From: Paenibacillus tianmuensis
GTDB lineage: Bacteria; Bacillota; Bacilli; Paenibacillales; NBRC-103111
Assembly: GCF_900100345.1 (NCBI RefSeq)
Contig: NZ_FMTT01000003.1
Coordinates: 112,821-176,820, forward strand
Length of the DNA: 64,000 nucleotides
Reading direction: 5' to 3'
Made by a program: the position numbers and the translations under genes. Positions 43,624-51,213 of this stretch are shown one piece after another. Numbering within the stretch: position 1 is the stretch's first letter; the number at the start of each line of letters is the position of its first letter. The notes below the pieces were generated by a model that was not told the DNA's origin, did not search any database, and saw only the letters and a list, made by a program, of their open reading frames with translations.

Positions 43624-44350
43624 CTTGCTCTATACGGAACTGATCAAACTGAAGCGGGCCAAGATGTTTATGGTCAGCGTGCTCGGAGCCGTGTCGGCCC
43701 CTGTCATGATCTTTCTCGCTTTGCTGAATATGAAAAGCAAGAAGCCCGGGACTCCGATTGAGTTCGACGTTGCTTTTACGAACACGAATATGTACGTGAT
43801 TCTGCTCGTGGGAACTCTGCTCTACGGAGTCATTACGGCGTATCTGTTTCATCGGGAATATGCGGAAGACACCTTGAAAAACTTGTTGACCATCCCGGTA
43901 TCCCGAGTTAGTCTGATCGTAAGCAAGCTGATTTTGCTGTTCCTGTGGATTATGGTGCTGACGCTCATCATGTGGTCGTTGACGCTGATCCTGGGGCTTA
44001 TCGGACAGTTTGAAGGCTTGATTGCGACTCTGGTGCTCCAATCCTTGAAACAATTCGTCGTGGGAGGCGTGCTTCTGTTTCTCCTGTGCATGCCGACGAT
44101 GTTGATCACCTTTTTGTTCAAAAATTTCGTTCCCACCATCATCTTTACGGCTTCGGTCACGATGGCCAACGTGGTGCTTTCCGAATCGGAATACAAGGCT
44201 TTATTTCCTTGGTCCGCCTCGTACGTGATCGCAAACGAAGCTTTCGTTCCCGAATATCCACCGGCTTTTTCTTACGCCGCGATTATAGCAGCCTCGATCA
44301 TCGGACTTGCGGCAACGATTATCTACTTCAAGAAGGTAGATATTCATTGA
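43616..44350 (+). CDS. bcrB: ABC-2 type permease, BcrB-like
   Basis: 244 residues from a TTG at 43616, preceded by GGGGGCGGG. Six membrane segments are visible, with the block YLFHREYAEDTLKNLLTIPVSRVSLIVSKLILL that is conserved in lantibiotic/bacitracin ABC-2 permeases. The preceding ATPase gene overlaps it. The pair followed by uppP matches the bcrABD gene set known from enterococcal bacitracin resistance. Substrate assignment is by synteny. Confidence 0.85.
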   Translation: MVNLLYTELIKLKRAKMFMVSVLGAVSAPVMIFLALLNMKSKKPGTPIEFDVAFTNTNMYVILLVGTLLYGVITAYLFHREYAEDTLKNLLTIPVSRVSLIVSKLILLFLWIMVLTLIMWSLTLILGLIGQFEGLIATLVLQSLKQFVVGGVLLFLLCMPTMLITFLFKNFVPTIIFTASVTMANVVLSESEYKALFPWSASYVIANEAFVPEYPPAFSYAAIIAASIIGLAATIIYFKKVDIH

Positions 44351-44388
44351 TATAGAAACACAGACGAGAAAATAGGAGTGTGGAGCTG

Positions 44389-45216
44389 TTGAATTTGTGG
44401 GAATTGTTTGTTGCATTTATTCTGGGACTCGTGGAGGGCCTTACCGAGTTCGCGCCGGTTTCTTCGACCGGTCACATGATTATCGTTGACGATTTCTTGT
44501 TCCAGTCCAAGAACATCTTTTCCCCGAGCGTAGCGAATACGTTCAAGGTCGTGATCCAATTGGGTTCGATTCTGGCCGTCGTCGTTCTGATGTGGGACCG
44601 GTTCATGAATTTGCTCGGACTTAAAAAATTGCCGGGGCAAACGCCTTCCGGCCCGCGCTTGAATCTACTGCAGGTTTTCGTCGGTTTAGTTCCCGCCGGC
44701 ATTCTCGGGGTACTGTTCAATAAAAAAATCGATGAATATTTGTTCTCTACCAAGACAGTCATCGTTGGTCTGGTGCTCGGAGCTGTGCTCATGCTCGCGG
44801 CCGATTGGTTCCGGCCCCGCCGCCCGAAGACGGAGACGGCCGACCAGATTACATACAAGCAGGCGTTTTTCATGGGATTGTTTCAATGCTTGGCGCTGTG
44901 GCCGGGCTTTTCCCGCTCCGGATCGACCATCTCCGGCGGGGTCCTGCTTGGGATGAGCCATCGCGCGGCTGCGGATTTCACCTTCATTATGGCGGTGCCG
45001 ATTATGGCCGGGGCAAGCTTCCTGTCGCTTTTGAAGAGCTGGGACTCGATCACGGCCGACGCCATTCCGTTTTTCGTAGTCGGATTTATCAGCGCCTTCG
45101 TCTTCGCGCTTCTGTCGATCCGTTTCTTCCTGAAGCTGATCAACCGCATCAAGCTCGCGCCGTTTGCGATCTACCGCCTGGTGCTCGCGGCTGTTATTTA
45201 TTTTGTTTTTCTGTAA
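44389..45216 (+). CDS. uppP: Undecaprenyl-diphosphatase (BacA/UppP family)
   Basis: 275 residues from the TTG at 44389, which has AGGAG 10 bases upstream; the GTG at 44380 is too close to that site. The membrane enzyme removes a phosphate from undecaprenyl diphosphate, the bacitracin target. Active-site motif 1 is GLVEGLTEFAPVSSTGH near residue 14 (usual form EGxTEFLPVSSTGH), and motif 2 is PGFSRSGSTISGGVLLGMSH near 170. About eight membrane segments. It is the last gene of the operon, corresponding to bcrD. Note the Phe-Ala-Pro variant (EFAPVSS) of the first motif. Confidence 0.93.
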   Translation: MNLWELFVAFILGLVEGLTEFAPVSSTGHMIIVDDFLFQSKNIFSPSVANTFKVVIQLGSILAVVVLMWDRFMNLLGLKKLPGQTPSGPRLNLLQVFVGLVPAGILGVLFNKKIDEYLFSTKTVIVGLVLGAVLMLAADWFRPRRPKTETADQITYKQAFFMGLFQCLALWPGFSRSGSTISGGVLLGMSHRAAADFTFIMAVPIMAGASFLSLLKSWDSITADAIPFFVVGFISAFVFALLSIRFFLKLINRIKLAPFAIYRLVLAAVIYFVFL

Positions 45217-45229
45217 ACGAGAGTTGCTG

Positions 45230-45263
45230 GAGGGTGTTTCAAAAGTAACATTGGCACACCCTC
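45230..45263 (+). terminator. Hairpin after uppP
   Basis: GAGGGTGT (45230-45237) pairs with ACACCCTC (45256-45263), and the flanking TTGCTG/CAGCAA extends the stem across one bulge. No T-run follows, so it may protect RNA ends rather than terminate. Confidence 0.45.
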
Positions 45264-45416
45264 AGCAACAAAATAAGATGACATTCGGAAGAAACCAAGG
45301 AGCTACCATGCGAACGAGGTGATTTGTGGGAATCAAAGTTGATCCACGCTATATTGAATGTACAAAGAAACCGTCTCCTTTTATAATGGTTGGTCACTCT
45401 TCCATTTTACAAAGGA

Positions 45417-45424
45417 ACGGTTTC
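45417..45424 (+). repeat. Target-site duplication, left copy
   Basis: ACGGTTTC, identical to 46810-46817 on the other side of the insertion sequence. Eight bases is the usual duplication length for ISL3-family elements. Confidence 0.92.
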
Positions 45425-46809
45425 GGCTCAAAACCGAAATCAGTTCTTGACGAATTAAGCTGAGGCTAAAAAATGGAAAAACATCTGCTAATCCTGTAAT
45501 GTTGTAAGTCCGACCAAACAACAAAAAGGAATAAACAGATGCAAACCCAGTATATCAATGAAATGCTCAACTTGCCAGAGCTAAAGATAAACCAAATTCT
45601 ATCCATCAATGCCGATGAACTTCACATAGAAGCTGTACCACTGGGCGACAAACAATGCTGCCCCTGCTGCGGATCGGATCAAGCTGTCATTCGCAAGGGA
45701 AGCAATAACATGCGGACCGTCCGGCATCTGTCCGTGTTTGAGAAGAAAACCTATTTGCACGTACCGTCCACTCGCCTGTTATGTACGCGCTGCAAAGCTG
45801 GGTTTGTATGGATGTACGAATTTGTCGGACCGAAGCAGCGCTACAGCAGACTTTTCCGGTCCCATACCGCCGAACAAACATTCGGTTCTACAGCAGTGCA
45901 TAGCGCCCGCATGCAGCAAGCGCCAGTCAGCACCGTGCAACGCATTCATAACGAGGTGGTTCCGGTTGAGTACGAGCGGATCTGTGAGCAAGTGTGGGAA
46001 GAAGCCAAAGAAACGACTGATCTGGTTTTAGGTGTCGATGACTTTGCAATCAAGAAAGGTCATGCGTATAACACCGGTATTCACAACCTCAAAGGCGAGA
46101 CGATGCTGGACCTGCTGCCGGGTCGAAAGCTGGAAGAACTACGGTCGTATGCCCAAAAGCACCCCGATTTCCTTTTGCTTAACCCGAAAGCCGTGGTCTT
46201 GGATTTGGCCCGAGCTTACCATACTTGGATCAGCGAGTGTTTTCCGAATGCAATTCGCATCGCGGACCGTTTTCACGTTCACGGTTATGTGATTGAAAGT
46301 GTACAGGAAGTTCGTAAAACGGTCCAACACACCCTGTCATCACGGGCTAAGGCGCATCTGAAAGCCAATCATCGCTTGTTGAACCCACCAGCCGAGTCGC
46401 TAGGCGAAGAAAGTAAAAAACGGTTGGAAACGCTGCAGAACTACTCTCCTCTGCTTCGAAGCGTGTGGGAGTGGAAAGAAGCATTCACGACCTGGTATGA
46501 CTGCTCGCCGGACTTGGCCATTGCCAGACTGGGATTTGAACGTTGGTGTGAGCAAGGTGATCGAATCGACCACGCCGCGGTTCGAAGCGCCCTCAAGACG
46601 ATGCGCAATTGGAAAGAGGAGATCGTGAACTACCATCATTGCCGCTGGACAAACGCAACGGTAGAAGGTCGACACAATCGTATAAAAGCTTTTCAGCGCC
46701 GCCATTACTTCACACGAAATCGCAGTCGCTATAAAGCTGGCATTCTCATCGATTGTAACCGCCATCGGATGTTGGGCTAGCAGTCAAGCACTGATTTTGA
46801 GGTTGAGCC
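45425..46809 (+). mobile_element. ISL3-family insertion sequence, complete
   Basis: A 1385-bp element bounded by 27-bp imperfect inverted repeats, 45425-45451 (begins GGCTCAA) and 46783-46809 (ends TTGAGCC), 22 of 27 positions matching. Perfect 8-bp direct repeats ACGGTTTC flank it. It carries one full-length transposase gene in an uninterrupted frame. Intact ends and identical target copies indicate a fairly recent insertion. Confidence 0.93.
45539..46780 (+). CDS. ISL3-family transposase
   Basis: 413 residues, complete. The N-terminal zinc-binding/HTH part has CCPCCGSD near residue 40 and CTRCKAGFVW. The DDE domain contains LVLGVDDFAIKKGHAYNTGIHN (first Asp), VVLDLARAYHTWISECFPNAIRIADRFHV (second Asp) and, near the C terminus, TNATVEGRHNRIKAFQRRHY with the catalytic Glu. 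These are the hallmarks of the transposase_12 (ISL3) group. GTAAGT-like sequence and AAAAAGGA lie before the ATG. The frame fills the element between its inverted repeats. Confidence 0.95.
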   Translation: MQTQYINEMLNLPELKINQILSINADELHIEAVPLGDKQCCPCCGSDQAVIRKGSNNMRTVRHLSVFEKKTYLHVPSTRLLCTRCKAGFVWMYEFVGPKQRYSRLFRSHTAEQTFGSTAVHSARMQQAPVSTVQRIHNEVVPVEYERICEQVWEEAKETTDLVLGVDDFAIKKGHAYNTGIHNLKGETMLDLLPGRKLEELRSYAQKHPDFLLLNPKAVVLDLARAYHTWISECFPNAIRIADRFHVHGYVIESVQEVRKTVQHTLSSRAKAHLKANHRLLNPPAESLGEESKKRLETLQNYSPLLRSVWEWKEAFTTWYDCSPDLAIARLGFERWCEQGDRIDHAAVRSALKTMRNWKEEIVNYHHCRWTNATVEGRHNRIKAFQRRHYFTRNRSRYKAGILIDCNRHRMLG

Positions 46810-46817
46810 ACGGTTTC
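46810..46817 (+). repeat. Target-site duplication, right copy
   Basis: ACGGTTTC, identical to 45417-45424. Confidence 0.92.
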
Positions 46818-46836
46818 TTTTGTTTTTGTTTGGATG

Positions 46837-47253
46837 CTAACCAGGTAATTTGTAATCAAGGTCGGACTCATATGAGCTAATTTTCCAACCGTCTATACCT
46901 TTTGTGAGTATTAGGTAATCAGTGTTGACATGCTGTTCGTTATTCCGACGGCTTGTCACAGATACCACTGCTTTTTTCTCCGTAGCAGAAGTTCTCCGAA
47001 TTTCTTTTATCTGAAAGCTGGTTACCTCGCCGTACCAATGCCTTACGCTAATCACCATTTGTGGATTGTGATTTGACATAAGATCCGCTATCGACCCGTA
47101 ATCTTTCGTTCTGAAAGCACTGTAAAAAGAATTTAAGAGATCCTTTTGTACGATGTTATGATCTGCGTAAGGATTCACATAGTAATACTTGTAGAAGATA
47201 AGTCCCGCGAGAACCAAAAGCGCAGCAAGACTGATGTAATAACGTTTTTTCAA
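46837..47253 (-). CDS. Membrane-anchored hypothetical protein
   Basis: 138 residues from the TTG at 47253 (KKRYYISLAALLVLAGLIFYKYYYV), which has GGGAGGGG about 9 bases upstream; the frame can be extended 8 codons through that site. One N-terminal membrane segment is followed by an extracytoplasmic domain of about 110 residues (DLLNSFYSAFRTKDYGSIADLMSNHNP, then VVSVTSRRNNEQHVNTDYLILTKGIDGWKISSYESD). This resembles NTF2/SnoaL-like or DUF4829-type folds. No precise family is recognised. The gene is convergent with the IS element and ends 28 bases from it. Confidence 0.7.
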   Translation of the reverse strand: MKKRYYISLAALLVLAGLIFYKYYYVNPYADHNIVQKDLLNSFYSAFRTKDYGSIADLMSNHNPQMVISVRHWYGEVTSFQIKEIRRTSATEKKAVVSVTSRRNNEQHVNTDYLILTKGIDGWKISSYESDLDYKLPG

Positions 47254-47670
47254 TCGCACCAAACCCCTCCCTACCAAGGCAAGGCGACATACCGCCTATT
47301 ATTTGGAAATTGTTAAGCTGGTTACGGGTAAAAGTCTTAGTTCCGACAACCATTGTTAAGGTCTGTTTAATCAACTAAAACATGCTATGAACAGCAGATT
47401 ACGGCTTTTTCCAGATGGGATTCCAGGACAAAGACGTTACCTAATTTATCCATATGATAAGAAATATGGCTTTGCTGCAAGCGATTCGTAAGAGCCGTCG
47501 TTAGTACATAGCCCCCTTTATGAAACAAAATACCATATTAATGGATGAGATACAATGATATTACAATAATCTGCCCTGTTCCTGAACGGATAGCAATCCT
47601 TCGTGATCCGGCTCATAGCTTCCCGAGATGAAACGGAGTAGGGTAAACGTATCCGAGGGGGGACATAGCA
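47254..47670. other. Intergenic region without a confident gene
   Basis: About 415 bases between the divergent genes at 47253 and 47671. It should hold promoters for both. A 34-codon frame at 47387-47491 (ending RRYLIYPYDKKYGFAASDS) has protein-like composition but no ribosome binding site, so I treat it as a possible remnant. No strong repeat or hairpin was seen. Confidence 0.5.
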
Positions 47671-48036
47671 GTGGAAAATAACGGTAACGACTACGGAATT
47701 CGAATCGATTCGTATCGGGCGGGGGACGACTATGTGTTTCTGATAACCGGGGGAGAAGCGCATGTGGGCGCGGTTGCTTGCGCTTACTGGCACGAAGGAG
47801 GAGTCCGATCGGAGACGATATCGGTACCCGGGCACCGGGAAGGGGAGCTGGTCAAGGAACTGGCCGAAAACGCAGCATCGAAGCTGCGCCATCGTGCCGC
47901 CGTGATTATGGGAATCCATATCGATCACGCGACGAAGCAAGATATTGCACAAATTATCGCTCTCGTACATGCGAAGATGAGGGCCGCTCTCGAAAGCTAT
48001 ATCCATGAAAACGGAGCCGCACAGTTGAAGCTGTGA
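47671..48036 (+). CDS. LpdD-like (prenylated-flavin chaperone-type) small protein
   Basis: 121 residues starting at a GTG with GAGGGGGGAC upstream. Key blocks are YVFLITGGEAHVGAVACAYW (residues 21-40), ISVPGHREGELVKELAENAA and VIMGIHIDHATKQDIAQIIALV. I recall this pattern from LpdD of the gallate decarboxylase system and related proteins thought to assist prenylated-FMN-dependent UbiD-type decarboxylases. No ubiD or ubiX homologue is in the window, so this copy is an orphan. The family recall should be checked; the gene itself is well supported by composition and start signals. Confidence 0.6.
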   Translation: MENNGNDYGIRIDSYRAGDDYVFLITGGEAHVGAVACAYWHEGGVRSETISVPGHREGELVKELAENAASKLRHRAAVIMGIHIDHATKQDIAQIIALVHAKMRAALESYIHENGAAQLKL

Positions 48037-48074
48037 CGGCTCTGTTAATCAATCCGCCTTGGATAAATTAAAAC

Positions 48075-48097
48075 GCTTTGCTGCTATAAAGCAAAGC
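48075..48097 (+). terminator. Hairpin after the LpdD-like gene
   Basis: GCTTTGCT (48075-48082) pairs perfectly with AGCAAAGC (48090-48097), followed by TGCTTTAAAT. The T-run is weak. A second small hairpin (CACAG/CTGTG) overlaps the end of the gene. Confidence 0.45.
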
Positions 48098-48114
48098 TGC
48101 TTTAAATCATGCGC

Positions 48115-48144
48115 TTGTATTTCATGCTTGTTTCGTTATAAAAT
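48115..48144 (+). promoter_or_regulatory. Promoter of the T-box leader
   Basis: TTGTAT (48115-48120), 18 bases, TAAAAT (48139-48144). It lies about 40 bases before the first T-box stem. Confidence 0.55.
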
Positions 48145-48182
48145 GCATCTTAATTAAATCAACTAAATTCTGACAAGCAATG

Positions 48183-48446
48183 AAGGAGAGAGTAAGCGAA
48201 GAATGCTTCTTACCAGGGACGGTGTGCCGGCGACTGAGAGCACCCGAAGAAGCACTGCGCTGAAGTTCACTCCGGAGCTGGTGCCTGATGAGCGGCCTGA
48301 ATCGATAAGGCTTCTTGGTAGGGTTACCCGTAAGGTCCTGCGTTAAAGGATGGAAAGTGAGAAGAGCACTCCGGTTCGTTTTGCGAAGGGAGCGCGCTTC
48401 TAATAAGGGTGGTACCACGGCTCCTCGTCCCTTGCGACGGAGGGTC
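48183..48446 (+). promoter_or_regulatory. T-box riboswitch, probably tRNA-Phe responsive
   Basis: The canonical T-box sequence AAGGGTGGTACCACGG is at 48407-48422, followed by a terminator (CCTCGTC pairing with GACGGAGG, then T-run ending near 48444). Stem I begins near 48183 and contains GAGAGCACCCGAAG-type loop elements. The 3' side of the specifier loop reads CTGAAG-TTC-ACTCCGG (48261-48274). By comparison with known leaders (GAA, specifier, ACC pattern) the specifier codon is TTC at 48266-48268, coding for Phe. Uncharged tRNA-Phe would favour read-through into the aromatic pathway gene. The specifier call is an alignment by eye. Confidence 0.88.
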
Positions 48447-48490
48447 TTTTTTATGTTCCAACAAAAAACAATTCAAGGAGCGGATGAAAA

Positions 48491-49567
48491 ATGAACCAAC
48501 CAAGTTTAGAACCTTTACGCCAAAAATTGGACGAAACGAACCGCCAGCTTCTGGAGCTGTTGTCGGAACGCGCCAAGATTGCCCAGGAAATTGGGAACAT
48601 CAAGGAGAAGCAGGGCATTCCGAAATTCGACCCTGTACGGGAGAAGCAGATGCTGACGGAGCTGGTGGCCAGCAATAAAGGGCCTTTCACCGACGATACG
48701 ATTCGTCACCTGTTCAAGCAAATTTTCCAGGCTTCGCTGGATCTTCAGGTAACCGATCACAAAAAGCAGCTTCTGGTCAGCCGGAAGAAGCAAAAGGAAG
48801 ATACCGTCGTTACGTTGGGAGACGATGTGAAGGTCGGCGGAGGAAGTCCCGTTCTGATTGCAGGACCCTGCTCGGTAGAAAGCTATGATCAGACGCGGAC
48901 GGTAGCCGCGGCGCTGAAGCAGGCGGGGATTACCGTGCTCCGCGGAGGAGCGTTTAAGCCGAGAACTTCCCCTTACGATTTTCAGGGGCTGGGCATCGAG
49001 GGGCTAAAAATTTTGAAGGAAGTCGGCGATGAATTCGGTCTGAAAACGATCAGCGAGATCGTAGATCCCGCTCATGTGGAATTGGCATGCGAGTATATCG
49101 ATGTCATTCAGATCGGCGCCCGCAATATGCAAAACTTCGAGCTGTTGAAAGCGGCGGGCGAGGTGCGTAAGCCGATTCTGTTGAAGCGCGGTCTTGCGGC
49201 GACGATCGACGAATTCCTTCATGCGGCCGAGTATATATTGGCCCGCGGCAACACGCAGGTCATGCTCATCGAACGCGGTATTCGCACGTACGAAAAGGCG
49301 ACCCGCAATACGCTCGATATTTCCGCCGTGCCGATTCTGAAGCAAGAAAGCCATCTGCCGGTGCTTGTCGACGTCACGCACTCGACAGGACGCAAAGACA
49401 TTCTTGTCCCATGCGCTAAAGCGGCTTTAGCCGCCGGTGCCGACGGAGTCATGGTCGAAGTGCATCCGGACCCGTCCACGGCATTGTCCGATGCTGCCCA
49501 GCAGCTCAATATCGAGGAGTTCGGGAATTTTTATGCTCAAGTGCGGGATTCCGGTCTTCTTGGATAG
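48491..49567 (+). CDS. aroA: Chorismate mutase-DAHP synthase fusion (type I beta)
   Basis: 358 residues. Residues 1-85 form an AroQ-type chorismate mutase ([34 protein letters not shown]), and residues about 105-350 a DAHP synthase barrel: [72 protein letters not shown] and [10 protein letters not shown]. This is the B. subtilis AroA arrangement, in which the mutase domain serves as feedback sensor for chorismate/prephenate. It condenses phosphoenolpyruvate with erythrose 4-phosphate, the first step of aromatic synthesis. AAGGAG precedes the ATG; a T-box leader controls it and a strong terminator follows. Confidence 0.96.
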   Translation: MNQPSLEPLRQKLDETNRQLLELLSERAKIAQEIGNIKEKQGIPKFDPVREKQMLTELVASNKGPFTDDTIRHLFKQIFQASLDLQVTDHKKQLLVSRKKQKEDTVVTLGDDVKVGGGSPVLIAGPCSVESYDQTRTVAAALKQAGITVLRGGAFKPRTSPYDFQGLGIEGLKILKEVGDEFGLKTISEIVDPAHVELACEYIDVIQIGARNMQNFELLKAAGEVRKPILLKRGLAATIDEFLHAAEYILARGNTQVMLIERGIRTYEKATRNTLDISAVPILKQESHLPVLVDVTHSTGRKDILVPCAKAALAAGADGVMVEVHPDPSTALSDAAQQLNIEEFGNFYAQVRDSGLLG

Positions 49568-49587
49568 ATGATTTCGGTTGGCAAAGC

Positions 49588-49620
49588 AAAACCGTCTGGA
49601 AATTTCCAGACGGTTTTTTC
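49588..49620 (+). terminator. Terminator after aroA
   Basis: A perfect 30-bp palindrome at 49588-49617 (AAAACCGTCTGG with its complement) with TTTTTTCC at the end. Usable on both strands. Confidence 0.9.
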
Positions 49621-49750
49621 CTATCCTTATTCGGGTCGTAACCTTACAATCTTTTGCCATTTCATTTTCAGCTAATATTAAGGCCAGGGTCATAATTATT
49701 TCATATTAACCTCCCATACTTGGTTCTTGTAAGCAAGTTGAAGAGGAGGA

Positions 49751-50953
49751 ATGGTCCATGGGGTAGCGGAGCAAAACAAAAAAGAACAGTTGAACATCAT
49801 TTATATCGTTAGGGCATTAGCCATTCTTGGCGTCATTTTTGTTCATGTCACATCGATTCCAATCGGAGAAATAGTAGATAAAAGCTCTCGTATGTTTTTT
49901 TACTTTAATTTTTTGAACGTCTTTAACAAGTTTGGTACACCAACTTTTATTTTTCTTAGCGCCCTTGTGCTTTTTTACAGCTATTTCGATCGGCCTTTAA
50001 ACGGGAAATTAATCGCACGATTTTATCAACGACGGTTCTTATACATTTTGACGCCTTATCTTATTTTCTCGGCTTTGTATTATGTCATCCAAATTTATTA
50101 CTCGTTCGGAGAAACGTGGGAACAATTTTACGAGCACGCTTCCTTCGCCGACTTTATTACGATGGCTCTTTACGGCAAAGCGTTTTACCATCTGTATTTT
50201 GTATTTATCAGCGCGCAGCTATACACTTTGTTCCCGGTTCTTCTGTGGGTTCTGCAGCGCAAGCCTCGGCTAACCAAGCATTTGATCTGGATCGGCTTTG
50301 TTCTGCAGTGGTCCTTCGTCCTTTACAACCATTTCAGCCTACATTACGAAGATAAAGGCCAGCTTGCCATCAGCTATATTTCGTATTACTTTATGGGAGC
50401 CTTCTGTGGGATTTACTATCCTGTGTTCAAAGACTGGATTATCGTGACGTGGAGCAAGCTGTTCTCTGCCAAAGCACTGCTCTGGATTCCACTCTGGACC
50501 GTATGGATCGCTTCCAGCTTCGGGGATGTGAATTTATGGTACCAGACCCGAGTGAATGATTTCAGTGCCAATTCTTTGCTATACGAGTGCTACTGGTTTT
50601 TCCATACGTTCACATCGCCATTGATCCTGCTGCAACTATCTTATTTTTTGTACCGTACCTTGAATACGAAAATTATCAATACGATCATTCATCTTGGCGT
50701 CGCTTCTTTTGGCGTATACATCATCCATGCCGCCGTTCTCTTCTACTATTTCCGTCTCCCGGTAAACTATGCGCCTGTTACCTATTATTTGCACATCGCA
50801 TCAGGCTATGCCGTCACGCTTCTATTCTCGTGGGGCATTGTCGGGTTGGCGCAAAAGTATGTGAAAAGCTCATGGATGCTTTTCGGCTCCAGACCCAAAG
50901 TGCCACCTTATCGGGAATCCGGCAAAATCGCAGCCGGACATAAGGCGGCTTGA
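49751..50953 (+). CDS. Acyltransferase-3 family membrane protein
   Basis: 400 residues with about ten membrane segments. The first segment holds the family motif NIIYIVRALAILGVIFVHVTS, with the conserved Arg and His, followed by FNFLNVFNKFGTPTFIFLSALVLFY. Such integral membrane acyltransferases (OafA/YrhL/IcaC-type) transfer acetyl groups to extracellular polysaccharides or wall polymers. The ATG directly follows AAGAGGAGGA; effective spacing is short, but there is no better in-frame start. It is flanked by terminators, so it is monocistronic. The substrate is unknown. Confidence 0.85.
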   Translation: MVHGVAEQNKKEQLNIIYIVRALAILGVIFVHVTSIPIGEIVDKSSRMFFYFNFLNVFNKFGTPTFIFLSALVLFYSYFDRPLNGKLIARFYQRRFLYILTPYLIFSALYYVIQIYYSFGETWEQFYEHASFADFITMALYGKAFYHLYFVFISAQLYTLFPVLLWVLQRKPRLTKHLIWIGFVLQWSFVLYNHFSLHYEDKGQLAISYISYYFMGAFCGIYYPVFKDWIIVTWSKLFSAKALLWIPLWTVWIASSFGDVNLWYQTRVNDFSANSLLYECYWFFHTFTSPLILLQLSYFLYRTLNTKIINTIIHLGVASFGVYIIHAAVLFYYFRLPVNYAPVTYYLHIASGYAVTLLFSWGIVGLAQKYVKSSWMLFGSRPKVPPYRESGKIAAGHKAA

Positions 50954-51020
50954 TGAATTGGCGTTCGTTGGGAAATCGTTTAGCCCGGACAGGCCTTGCT
51001 CATCTTGGCGGCAGAAGCAA

Positions 51021-51055
51021 AAAAACCGGCGTCCGCCAAGGCGGATACCGGTTTT
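51021..51055 (+). terminator. Terminator after the acyltransferase gene
   Basis: AAAACCGG (51022-51029) and GTCCGCC pair with GGCGGAT and CCGGTTTT up to 51055, with a two-base internal mismatch. A- and T-rich edges. Confidence 0.75.
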
Positions 51056-51065
51056 ATAGAAACAG

Positions 51066-51131
51066 TTGAATGTTAATCGTTTTTGTGTTAAAATGACGGG
51101 TAGCGGTCGAAGCAATGTGATATTTATCACT
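51066..51131 (+). promoter_or_regulatory. rpoD promoter with CRP/FNR-like dyad
   Basis: TTGAAT (51066-51071), 17 bases, TAAAAT (51089-51094). The palindrome TGTGATATTTATCACT lies at 51116-51131, about 15-30 bases after the expected transcript start. TGTGA-N6-TCAC is the core of CRP/FNR sites and also resembles Rex boxes, so redox or carbon control of this sigma gene is possible. Confidence 0.55.
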
Positions 51132-51213
51132 AATATCCATTTTTATACTATCATATCTTTACGGCTTTGTCAAGAATTAATAAAGAGTGGGTTCGGAGAA
51201 GAGGGGGCAGCAT

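Larger units (their letters stand above)
45364..46831 (+). other. Ancestral terminator-like hairpin split by the insertion sequence
   Basis: If the IS and one target copy are removed, AAAGAAACCGT (45364-45374) faces ACGGTTTCTTT (46810-46820 joined to the left flank). It continues with CCTTT (45378-45382) against AAAGG (45411-45415) and an inner AATGG/CCATT pair. A T-rich tract follows at 46818-46831. The arms match over more than 15 bp, so the element landed in the 3' arm of a strong hairpin that probably ended the uppP transcript. Confidence 0.6.

Noticed and set aside
45364-46820. AAAGAAACCGT/ACGGTTTCTTT as the terminal inverted repeats of the IS
   Set aside because: The longer 27-bp repeats at 45425-45451 and 46783-46809 are flanked by perfect 8-bp direct repeats, which fixes the ends there. 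The outer match is the target hairpin.
47387-47491. 34-codon frame in the intergenic region
   Set aside because: No ribosome binding site and no recognisable family; kept only as a possible remnant in the description of the gap.
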